From positions 43,228-107,227 of the forward strand of contig JARGOF010000016.1 in assembly GCA_029212415.1 (NCBI GenBank): a DNA stretch of 64,000 nt, written 5' to 3'. Positions 57,135 through 64,000 of this stretch are shown here, in pieces. Under the pieces are notes generated by a model. It was not told the DNA's origin. It ran no database searches and saw only the letters and a program-made list of their open reading frames with translations. The stretch's first letter is position 1, and every line of letters begins with the position of its first letter. This stretch comes from Rhizobiaceae bacterium (GTDB lineage Bacteria; Pseudomonadota; Alphaproteobacteria; Rhizobiales; Rhizobiaceae). The position numbers and the translations under genes are program-made.

Positions 57135-58118
57135 TCAGGACGTTCCAATAATCAGCCCGGCCGTGAAGACCAGGGCGCCACCCAGAACCACCTGAAAAAT
57201 GGCCTTTGACCAGGGTGTTTCCATATATTTGTGCTGGATCCAGCTGATCACCCAGAGTTCCACAAAGACCAGCGCAATGGCGATTGTCGTGGCGGTGATG
57301 AAATCCGGAATGAGATAGGGCAAGGCATGGCCCAGACCGCCGAGCGTTGTCATGATGCCGGTGGCAAAGCCGCGCTTGATTGGTGCGCCGCGCCCTGAAA
57401 TCACGCCATCATCAGAGGCAACCTCGGTAAAGCCCATGGATATGCCGGCGCCGATCGATGCAGCAAGGCCGACCAGAAAGGTCTGCCAGGTGTCCCCGGT
57501 GGCAAAGGCGGCCGCGAAAATCGGCGCGAGGGTGGAGACGGAGCCATCCATCAGGCCGGCAAGACCGGGCTGGATATAGGTCAGGATCATCTGTCGCCGC
57601 TCGACATGGGCTTCGGTTTCGCGCACCGATTTAGGTGCGTGATCCTCGGCAAGGCGATGGGCCATGGATCCATGGTGGCGCTCTTCCTCGGCAAGATCGC
57701 CCAGTAATTTGCGGGTCGTGGCATCCTCGGCCCGTTTGGCGGCCTCCAGATAGAAGCGCCAGGCCTGACGCTCCATGCGCTCGGCTTCATCACGGATGGT
57801 ATCGATCGACTTGGTTTTTGTCAGCCAGAGCGGACGGCGCTCCATATACCCACTGACATGTTCGCGCCTGATCAGAATGATGCGCTCGCCAAAGCGTTTT
57901 CGATAGAGCTCGATCAGCCTGCGGCGATGCTCGTTTTCCTCCTTCGCCATTTCCTCGAATATTTCGGCGGTTGCCGGATAGGATTCCTGCAGGGCATCGG
58001 CATAGGCGAGATAGATCCGGCCGTCATCTTCCTCTGATGAAATGGCAAGGGCGAGTATTTCCTGTTCGTTGAGCGATGAAAACGAACGGCGGCCAACACC
58101 GGCAAGGCGACGCAGCAT
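57135..58118 (-). CDS. mbfA: Membrane-bound ferritin MbfA (ferritin-like domain fused to VIT1)
   Basis: A 327-residue iron exporter. The N-terminal half is ferritin-like with iron ligands in EEMAKEENEHRRR and LAEEERHHGSMAH; the C-terminal half is a VIT1/CCC1-type membrane domain with about five segments (GLAGLMDGSVSTLAP, GAGISMGFTEVASDDG). In relatives it exports iron and protects against peroxide, and its gene is repressed by Irr. The start at 58118 follows AGGA; an upstream TTG (58124) is less likely. The Irr-type palindrome lies just upstream. Confidence 0.95.
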   Translation of the reverse strand: MLRRLAGVGRRSFSSLNEQEILALAISSEEDDGRIYLAYADALQESYPATAEIFEEMAKEENEHRRRLIELYRKRFGERIILIRREHVSGYMERRPLWLTKTKSIDTIRDEAERMERQAWRFYLEAAKRAEDATTRKLLGDLAEEERHHGSMAHRLAEDHAPKSVRETEAHVERRQMILTYIQPGLAGLMDGSVSTLAPIFAAAFATGDTWQTFLVGLAASIGAGISMGFTEVASDDGVISGRGAPIKRGFATGIMTTLGGLGHALPYLIPDFITATTIAIALVFVELWVISWIQHKYMETPWSKAIFQVVLGGALVFTAGLIIGTS

Positions 58119-58127
58119 GATCAATAT

Positions 58128-58154
58128 CCTATTTTAGAATAATTCTAAAATAGG
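58128..58154. promoter_or_regulatory. Irr-type iron control element (ICE)
   Basis: CCTATTTTAGAAT-A-ATTCTAAAATAGG is a perfect 27-bp palindrome containing TTTAGAA and TTCTAAA, the ICE consensus bound by Irr in this order. It ends 10 bp upstream of the mbfA start, so a bound regulator would block the promoter or ribosome site. The divergent YiiX-like gene could also be affected. Confidence 0.85.
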
Positions 58155-58274
58155 TGTTTCCAGCCGACGGTCAAGACACTGATGCTCATAGACGGCGGCG
58201 CCATTCAACAATTGTTGTGCTACAGAGCGTTGAACGGGCTTGATCTTGCCGACGTCCTCAAAAATAGTGGCTGC

Positions 58275-59126
58275 ATGGAAAAAAACAGCAAAAGACCTGT
58301 CATGGTGGACAATTGGCTCGACCATTTCGGGCGCTGGATTGCCGGCCGACTGGTCAGCGAAACATCCGGCTATCAGCCCTATACGCCGTCGGACCCGCAA
58401 ACCCTGGAGCGCACCTTGCGGGCCGGAGACATTCTGCTGATTGAAGGCAACCAGAAAGTCTCCTCGGCGATCAAATACCTGACCCAGTCCACCTGGTCCC
58501 ATGCGGCGCTCTATGTGGGCGATGCCTGCGGCGAACCGAAAGAGGGAGAAGAGCGCGCGCAATTGATCGAGGTCGTTCTGGGCGAGGGATGCATTGCCTC
58601 GCCCTTGAGCAAATATGCCACCTATAATACGCGTATCTGCCGCCCGGTCGGCCTGACCGGCGAAGACCGGCGCACCGTGGTTGATTTCATGCTTTCAAAT
58701 CTGGGCGTGCGCTATGACCTGAAAAACATTTTCGACATGCTGCGCTATTTCCTGCCGACACCACCGGTGCCAGTGCGCTGGCGACGCCGCATGCTGTCCT
58801 TTGGCTCGGGAGATCCCACAAGGGCGATCTGTTCATCACTGATTGCCCAGGCCTATCAATCCGTGCGTTATCCGATTTTGCCGGAATTCGACAAATCGCC
58901 GGGCCAGATGACGGCGCAATCGACCTATTCCCGGCGCGAAATTCGGCATATCCGCCATCACTCGCTGTTCACGCCGCGCGATTTCGACCTGTCTCCCTTT
59001 TTCATGATCGTCAAGCCGACACTCGAATACGGCTTTGACTACAAGCAGATCCACTGGCATCCGGATGTTCTGGCAGGCGCAACAGCAGCAGGCGCGGCGC
59101 CCGAAGACGCTTCACAATCAGGCTGA
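58275..59126 (+). CDS. YiiX/YebB-like NlpC/P60-type cysteine hydrolase
   Basis: A protein of about 283 residues. The core has GDILLIEGNQ, then SAIKYLTQSTWSHAALYVGD with the His, and ICSSLIAQAYQS with the Cys of a permuted NlpC/P60 fold (the LRAT/YiiX group), whose members act on lipids or peptides. No signal peptide is seen. The start is uncertain: ATGs at 58182, 58275 and 58302 are possible and none has a good ribosome site; 58275 is chosen for the core position. Divergent from mbfA across the Irr-type palindrome; overlaps the convergent LytTR gene by 9 bp. Confidence 0.8.
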   Translation: MEKNSKRPVMVDNWLDHFGRWIAGRLVSETSGYQPYTPSDPQTLERTLRAGDILLIEGNQKVSSAIKYLTQSTWSHAALYVGDACGEPKEGEERAQLIEVVLGEGCIASPLSKYATYNTRICRPVGLTGEDRRTVVDFMLSNLGVRYDLKNIFDMLRYFLPTPPVPVRWRRRMLSFGSGDPTRAICSSLIAQAYQSVRYPILPEFDKSPGQMTAQSTYSRREIRHIRHHSLFTPRDFDLSPFFMIVKPTLEYGFDYKQIHWHPDVLAGATAAGAAPEDASQSG

Positions 59127-59924
59127 AGGCATGAGCCCGGCCGCACGGGCAGCAGGGACGGATGACCGGCTGATCGGCAGGACGGTTCCGTCCTTCATTT
59201 CGACGAAAAGCCGATCGCCATCACGGCGGGTTCTGGCCACGGCTGCCAGCGCCACCCAATGGGATCGATGGATGCGGATACCGGGCACGGTCGCCACTTC
59301 CGAAATCGCATCGGCCAGACGCATCAGGACAAGCTTGCTGCCCCGGTCGGTGACCACCTCGACATAGTGATCCTGCATCGACAGATGCGAAAGCTGTCCG
59401 CGCAATTCAATCGGCAGGCGTTTCATCAGCGCAGGCGCAGCCGCCTTTGCCCCCGCCCCCGAATGGGTCCCTGCATCGGCCTCCTTTGCATCGGCTGAAT
59501 GGAACCAGGCCAGCAGCACGCAGATGCATAGGTTGATTGCCGTGCAATAGGCAAAGATCTCGAGCGCCGCGGACCAATTGTCCGGCAAACCACGGCCGGC
59601 CGCCAGATTGACCAGCTCGACCATCAGATAGACCGGCAATCCGCCGATGATTCCGGCGACCCCATAGGCGGGAAGCACCCCCCATTTTCTCAGGGGTGCG
59701 AATTCGCCGATCATACGCGCATTGAGCAATCCGATACTGAAGCTGCCAAATGCAATGGCCAGCCAATAGATCAGACGCGGGCCGGGCTGCATGGAACCAT
59801 AGGTGCCGAAGGGGCCGGACAGCCCGAGGATCAGACCAGCGCCGATCATCCCGACTATGGCTTTGGGCGCGGAAATCTGCCGCCACCATTCGCGAAGCGT
59901 GAATTGCAGGGTCCTGTCAGTCAC
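59118..59924 (-). CDS. Membrane-bound LytTR-family transcription regulator
   Basis: About 268 residues. Four hydrophobic segments (about residues 15-150) precede a C-terminal LytTR DNA-binding domain: LSMQDHYVEVVTDRGSKLVL, then IRIHRSHWVALAAV and DGTVLPISRS, as in the family. Such membrane LytTR proteins sense a signal in or near the membrane and often control a neighbouring membrane protein gene. The start at GTG 59924 is preferred because a longer frame to 60053 would run across the tandem repeats of the spacer. Divergent from the DUF2306 gene. Confidence 0.85.
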   Translation of the reverse strand: MTDRTLQFTLREWWRQISAPKAIVGMIGAGLILGLSGPFGTYGSMQPGPRLIYWLAIAFGSFSIGLLNARMIGEFAPLRKWGVLPAYGVAGIIGGLPVYLMVELVNLAAGRGLPDNWSAALEIFAYCTAINLCICVLLAWFHSADAKEADAGTHSGAGAKAAAPALMKRLPIELRGQLSHLSMQDHYVEVVTDRGSKLVLMRLADAISEVATVPGIRIHRSHWVALAAVARTRRDGDRLFVEMKDGTVLPISRSSVPAARAAGLMPSA

Positions 59925-60008
59925 GTATGTCGAGGCCTTTTTGCGAAACAGTGATTCCGGCGCGGAGTCTAACCGGGCAAGCAGCAATGGCAACTGCAAA
60001 CAACATTT

Positions 60009-60044
60009 GGAACATCGGCCAAAACATTGACCAAAACATCCGGC
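60009..60044. promoter_or_regulatory. Three 12-bp direct repeats between the LytTR and DUF2306 genes
   Basis: GGAACATCGGCC, AAAACATTGACC and AAAACATCCGGC follow each other at 60009, 60021 and 60033; the AACAT cores are exactly 12 bp apart. LytTR proteins bind direct rather than inverted repeats, so this is a candidate operator for the adjacent regulator, 33 bp before the DUF2306 start codon. Confidence 0.6.
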
Positions 60045-60076
60045 CATCTGCAACCAATCAATCGGTACGGGACATC

Positions 60077-61033
60077 ATGACCTTACAACCCCTCCTTCAG
60101 GCTTCCTTCTTCATTCAAATTCATGTCCTTGCGGCAATCCTTGCTGCCCTGCTGGGCGCCGTCGTGCTTTTTCGTCGCAAGGGAACGCCTGCCCATCGGT
60201 TATCGGGTCGTATCTGGGTCTTGTTGATGGTGATCACCGCCCTGTCGTCCTTTGCCATCCACACGATCAGAAGCTGGGGCCCATGGAGTTTCATTCATCT
60301 GATTTCCATCGGCACACTCATTGCCCTGGTGGCCGGCATTGCGCTGGCGCGCAAGCATCAGATCACAGCGCACAGGTTCACCATGCGGTCAACCTATGCC
60401 GGCGCCCTGATCATCGCCGGAACCTTGAGCTTCATGCCTGGCCGGATCATGCATGCGGTGCTGTTTGGCACGGATGTCATGAAAGCGTCTGTCCCTGTCG
60501 AAATCCCGCCGGCGCCCGGCGCAACAAACGCCTTTGCGGCCATCATGGAAAACACCCCGCTGTGGGTATGGCCCTTGTTCGCCGCTCTGTTGCTGCTTGG
60601 CTGGCTGCGCAGCCGTGACAGCATCATCCGGCCCTGGCAGCTTTTTGCCGCGCCAGCGGTCGTGGCGGCCCTGTCCCTCTACAATCTCATGTCCGCCGGA
60701 TTGTTCCTCAGCGCCTTTGCCGGCTTTGCACTGGGTGTCATCCCCGGCGCCTATTTCGGCAATGCCATCGGCAGGCGGGACAAGGTGACCATGCGTCAGG
60801 GCGGCAGGATTGCCGTGCCGGGCGAATGGCTCTCCATGGCTGTGCTGCTTGGCGTCTTTGTCCTGCGCTATGCCAATGGCTTTGTCACCGCCATGATGCC
60901 GCACCTGCGCTACGATCCGGTCTGGCTGGCGTCCAGCGGTCTGCTCTCGGGGTTGCTGGCGGCACTGGTCGTTGCCCGTTGCCGGGCGCAATGGCGGCAA
61001 TTGTCACCCGAAGCCTCCCTCAGCCGCGCCTGA
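60077..61033 (+). CDS. DUF2306 family membrane protein with a hydrophobic C-terminal half
   Basis: A 318-residue membrane protein. The first 135 residues match DUF2306 ([59 protein letters not shown]). The remaining 180 residues hold four to five more membrane segments of unknown kind. Function unknown. Start at 60077 chosen because it gives a membrane protein directly; the frame is open to 59927 across the repeat region. The divergent LytTR regulator and the 12-bp repeats suggest this is its target. Confidence 0.82.
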   Translation: MTLQPLLQASFFIQIHVLAAILAALLGAVVLFRRKGTPAHRLSGRIWVLLMVITALSSFAIHTIRSWGPWSFIHLISIGTLIALVAGIALARKHQITAHRFTMRSTYAGALIIAGTLSFMPGRIMHAVLFGTDVMKASVPVEIPPAPGATNAFAAIMENTPLWVWPLFAALLLLGWLRSRDSIIRPWQLFAAPAVVAALSLYNLMSAGLFLSAFAGFALGVIPGAYFGNAIGRRDKVTMRQGGRIAVPGEWLSMAVLLGVFVLRYANGFVTAMMPHLRYDPVWLASSGLLSGLLAALVVARCRAQWRQLSPEASLSRA

Positions 61034-61134
61034 CGGCCTTTGCGGGCCGGGTTTTCCATCCAATTGCACGCAAAAATAGCCCTGTGTACGAATTGGCTTT
61101 TCACCCGGCCATGAAATGCATTATAGGGCGTGCC

Positions 61135-62955
61135 ATGACAGAGACATCCGGCACACCGCTTTCCCATATCCGCAATTTTTCGATTGTCGCCCATATCGAT
61201 CACGGCAAGTCGACTCTCGCCGACCGGCTGATTCAGCTGACCGGCGGGCTGACGACGCGTGAAATGTCCGAACAGCTGCTTGACAGCATGGATATCGAGC
61301 GCGAACGCGGCATCACCATCAAGGCACAGACCGTGCGGCTGAATTACACAGCCAAAAACGGCGAGGCCTATATACTCAATCTGATCGATACGCCCGGTCA
61401 TGTGGACTTTGCCTATGAAGTCTCGCGCAGCCTTTCGGCCTGCGAGGGCTCGCTGCTGGTGGTCGACGCCAGCCAGGGCGTTGAAGCGCAGACGCTGGCC
61501 AATGTCTATCAGGCCATCGACAACAACCACGAGATCGTCACGGTCCTCAACAAGATCGACCTGCCGGCCGCCGAACCCGAACGGGTGAAGGAACAGATCG
61601 AGGATGTCATCGGCATTGACGCCTCGGATGCGGTTGAAATCTCGGCCAAGACGGGCCTGGGCATTCCCGATGTGCTGGAAGCCATCGTCCACCGCCTTCC
61701 CGCGCCATCGCACGGCGATGCCTCCGCACCGCTGAAAGCCCTGCTGGTCGACAGCTGGTATGATTCCTATCTGGGCGTCATCGTATTGGTGCGCATCATC
61801 GACGGCGTTTTGAAAAAGGGCCAGACCATCCGCATGATGGGCACCAATGCCAAATATCCGGTGGACCGGGTGGGTGTGATCACACCCAAGATGGTCACGG
61901 TCAATGCGCTTGGACCGGGTGAAATCGGCTTCATTACGGCCTCCATCAAGGAAGTTGCCGATACCCGCGTTGGCGATACGATCACCGACGACAAGCGCCC
62001 GACAGTTGAAATGCTGCCCGGCTTCAAACCCGCTCAACCGGTGGTCTTCTGTGGACTGTTCCCGGTCGATGCGGATGAATTCGAGGATCTGCGCGCCGCC
62101 ATGGGCAAGCTGCGCCTCAACGATGCGAGCTTTTCCTTCGAGATGGAATCATCCGCGGCGCTGGGTTTTGGTTTTCGCTGCGGTTTTCTGGGGCTTTTGC
62201 ATCTGGAAATCATCCAGGAACGGCTGGAGCGCGAATTCAATCTGGACCTGATCGCCACGGCGCCCTCCGTTGTCTATGATCTGGTGATGAATGACGGCAC
62301 GCGCCGGCAATTGCACAATCCCGCCGATATGCCCGATGTCGTCAAGATTGCCGAGATCCACGAGCCGTGGATCCGCGCCACCATCATGACGCCGGACGAA
62401 TATCTCGGTTCGATTCTCAAATTGTGCCAGGATCGGCGCGGCATTCAGGTGGAACTGACCTATGTGGGCAGCCGCGCCATGCTGACCTATGATCTGCCGC
62501 TCAATGAGGTGGTCTTCGACTTCTATGACCGGCTGAAGAGCATCTCGAAGGGCTACGCCTCTTTTGATTACCAGATTTCCGACATGCGGGTGGGCAATCT
62601 GGTGAAGATGCAGGTGCTGGTCAATGGCGAACCAGTGGATGCGCTGTCGATGATGGTGCACCGTGCGGCGGCGGAAAAGCGCGGCCGCGACATGTGCGAA
62701 AAGCTCAAGGAGCTGATTCCGCGCCACATGTTCAAGATCCCCATCCAGGCGGCCATCGGCGGCAATGTGGTTGCCCGTGAAACCATTTCCGCCATGCGCA
62801 AGGATGTAACGGCCAAATGTTATGGCGGCGACGCCTCACGCAAGCGCAAGCTGCTGGACAAACAGAAGGCCGGCAAGAAGCGCATGCGTCAGTTCGGCAA
62901 GGTCGACATTCCCCAGGAGGCCTTTATCGCCGCCCTGAAAATGAAGGACGACTGA
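61135..62955 (+). CDS. lepA: Elongation factor 4 (LepA)
   Basis: Ribosomal back-translocase GTPase of 606 residues. GTPase motifs are G1 [13 protein letters not shown], the DTPGHVDF of G3 and NKIDLPAA of G4; the LepA-specific C-terminus ([20 protein letters not shown]) is intact. The start at 61135 gives [17 protein letters not shown], the usual beginning; the frame is open to 60826 in the preceding gene. A terminator follows. Confidence 0.98.
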   Translation: MTETSGTPLSHIRNFSIVAHIDHGKSTLADRLIQLTGGLTTREMSEQLLDSMDIERERGITIKAQTVRLNYTAKNGEAYILNLIDTPGHVDFAYEVSRSLSACEGSLLVVDASQGVEAQTLANVYQAIDNNHEIVTVLNKIDLPAAEPERVKEQIEDVIGIDASDAVEISAKTGLGIPDVLEAIVHRLPAPSHGDASAPLKALLVDSWYDSYLGVIVLVRIIDGVLKKGQTIRMMGTNAKYPVDRVGVITPKMVTVNALGPGEIGFITASIKEVADTRVGDTITDDKRPTVEMLPGFKPAQPVVFCGLFPVDADEFEDLRAAMGKLRLNDASFSFEMESSAALGFGFRCGFLGLLHLEIIQERLEREFNLDLIATAPSVVYDLVMNDGTRRQLHNPADMPDVVKIAEIHEPWIRATIMTPDEYLGSILKLCQDRRGIQVELTYVGSRAMLTYDLPLNEVVFDFYDRLKSISKGYASFDYQISDMRVGNLVKMQVLVNGEPVDALSMMVHRAAAEKRGRDMCEKLKELIPRHMFKIPIQAAIGGNVVARETISAMRKDVTAKCYGGDASRKRKLLDKQKAGKKRMRQFGKVDIPQEAFIAALKMKDD

Positions 62956-62984
62956 GGCAACTTTCAACAGCGCCAAATACAAAA

Positions 62985-63016
62985 CCCCCGTCATGCGAAC
63001 ATGACAGGGGTCTTTT
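62985..63016. terminator. Bidirectional terminator between lepA and the EF-hand gene
   Basis: CCCCCGTCATG (62985-62995), loop CGAA, and CATGACAGGGG (63000-63010) form a stem with one mismatch. TCTTTT follows on the plus strand and GTTTTG on the minus strand, so it can serve both convergent genes. Confidence 0.88.
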
Positions 63017-63101
63017 CTGGCATCAGCCAGAATACCGGTCGTCAGTTGCTCCTGGTCATATCCGGATCCCCGGATGATGCACAGGACCGTTGTGGGACGG
63101 C

Positions 63102-63338
63102 TTACTGGCTGACCAGCGCGTCGTATTCCTCCTGAGAGAGAACGCCGTCTTCGTCCGTGTCTGCTTCTGCGGCCGCATCAGCGGAAACATCCGGCAATGC
63201 CTCCATCAGTTCTTCCATGGTCACTTCACCATTTCCGTCGGCATCAGCGACGGAAAAATCGACTGCCTGGGCATAAGCAGCCATTGGGGCAGCTATTGAG
63301 AAAGCTGAAATTCCCAGCGCCAAAAGAAGCTTTTTCAT
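63102..63338 (-). CDS. Small exported EF-hand calcium-binding protein
   Basis: A 78-residue protein with a signal peptide (about 1-24, ending AAYAQA) and two EF-hand loops: DADGNGEVTMEE and DTDEDGVLSQEE, both with the acidic residues at positions 1, 3, 5 and 12. It should bind calcium in the periplasm; its partner is unknown. Convergent with lepA. Confidence 0.9.
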   Translation of the reverse strand: MKKLLLALGISAFSIAAPMAAYAQAVDFSVADADGNGEVTMEELMEALPDVSADAAAEADTDEDGVLSQEEYDALVSQ

Positions 63339-63631
63339 TCGTACTCTCCATAGGTTTCAAAAATGCGGACTGATGCCTGATAGGTCCATGAGCCGTTCCG
63401 GCGCAACGCCGGACAAAGCGGAGATTGCTCCTCCATTGTGGTGCGATCGGGGAGAAATAATGGCGGATTGACGGTCCTTTCAGGTCAAATTCATGGATCG
63501 GCACATTTTCCATAACACCTTGAAATAATGGCGTTACTGACGACCCGAAAGCAAAGCATAGTCGGCTCATGACGGCGCGCATCAAGCAAGCGGCAATTGA
63601 CACACCATCGCCCTGCAGGCACCCTTTGACC

Positions 63632-64000
63632 ATGAGTGATTTTTCCGAGTCTCCTGCCCCTGCGCCGCCGCCCCAATTGGGCGATGGGTGCTGCGCCGCA
63701 CAGGTGGAAACACCGATTGGCCGCCTGACGGTGACCGAGCAGGATGGCGCCATCACCAGCCTGCTGTGGAACCGCGACGGCAATGCAGGCGTCGCGCTGC
63801 AGGAAACCCCGCTTCTGCGCGAGGCTCTGGATCAGCTCAGCGCCTATTTCGACCGCAGATTGACGCGCTTTGACCTGCCCTTGAAATTGTCATCCAGCCC
63901 TTTCGAGCGCCAGGTCCAGCAGGCGATGATCGCCATTCCACATGGCCAGACACGCACCTATGGGGACATTGCCCGGGAACTTGGCTCCTATGGCCAGCCG
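63632..64000 (+). CDS. Methylated-DNA-protein cysteine methyltransferase, partial
   Basis: The first 123 codons of a DNA repair methyltransferase that removes alkyl groups from O6-methylguanine. A proline-rich start leads into the N-terminal domain (VETPIGRLTVTEQDG) and the beginning of the DNA-binding domain (SPFERQVQQAMIAIPHGQTR, then TYGDIARELG). The catalytic PCHR region lies beyond base 64,000, so Ogt or another MGMT subtype cannot be told apart here. Confidence 0.9.
   Translation, partial: MSDFSESPAPAPPPQLGDGCCAAQVETPIGRLTVTEQDGAITSLLWNRDGNAGVALQETPLLREALDQLSAYFDRRLTRFDLPLKLSSSPFERQVQQAMIAIPHGQTRTYGDIARELGSYGQP

Noticed and set aside
1..64000. CRISPR arrays, rRNA operons, complete insertion sequences
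   Set aside because: No regularly spaced identical repeats, no rRNA sequence and no transposase with both ends were seen on reading through.

Overview
The window looks like a chromosomal piece of an alphaproteobacterium of the order Hyphomicrobiales (Rhizobiales). The gene order hrcA-grpE beside rph-rdgB-hemW, an MbfA-type ferritin/VIT1 protein behind a perfect Irr-type palindrome, a BTLCP transglutaminase-like protein behind a CtrA-type box, and moderately high GC all point there. The genus cannot be named from the sequence. No rRNA genes or CRISPR arrays were seen; one tRNA gene is present.

Left part, about 1-24,780, is accessory DNA. It opens with a type I restriction-modification locus on the minus strand: frameshifted hsdM, hsdS, a truncated Mrr-like fragment, and hsdR running off the window edge. 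A plus-strand set follows: a GIY-YIG nuclease, a 402-residue protein of unknown function with zinc-ribbon-like cysteines and a recombinase-like tail, a NucS-like nuclease with an EVE/PUA-like end, and a mobile mystery A/B (HTH + Fic) pair. Next is an arginine deiminase operon, arcDABC, behind a class II FNR-type promoter; arcD carries a frameshift. A ZIP transporter and a class D (OXA-type) beta-lactamase come after. From 16 to 24 kb lie an IS6-family remnant, a minus-strand sugar-acid type catabolic cluster (FadR-type regulator, enolase-superfamily dehydratase, TRAP transporter, SMP-30 lactonase), an IS1380-family remnant, and an internally deleted second copy of the beta-lactamase gene. This stretch stops at a tRNA-Ser(GGA) gene whose 3' end faces it, the geometry expected of a tRNA-targeted island.

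Right part, about 24,870-64,000, is conserved housekeeping DNA: msrA, a BMP-family binding protein, yraN-rsmI divergent from an LpoA-like lipoprotein, nth, a PfkB kinase, grpE, hrcA, rph, rdgB, hemW, gpmA, dapB, an MsbA-like exporter, glk, mepA, a nadV/oxidoreductase pair, the infC-rpmI-rplT and pheST block, an alpha/beta hydrolase, a BTLCP protein, mbfA, a LytTR membrane regulator divergent from a DUF2306 protein, lepA and a partial methylguanine methyltransferase. This half contains many short tandem repeats (11-15 bp units), several in intergenic DNA and two inside genes.

The points most worth following are: the defence-like gene set at 4.4-9 kb; the duplicated and internally deleted beta-lactamase copies bracketing the catabolic cluster; three separate single-base frameshifts (hsdM, arcD, IS1380), which could be real decay or sequencing errors; and candidate binding sites for FNR, Irr, CtrA, a FadR-type regulator and a LytTR regulator, each found next to a plausible target gene.
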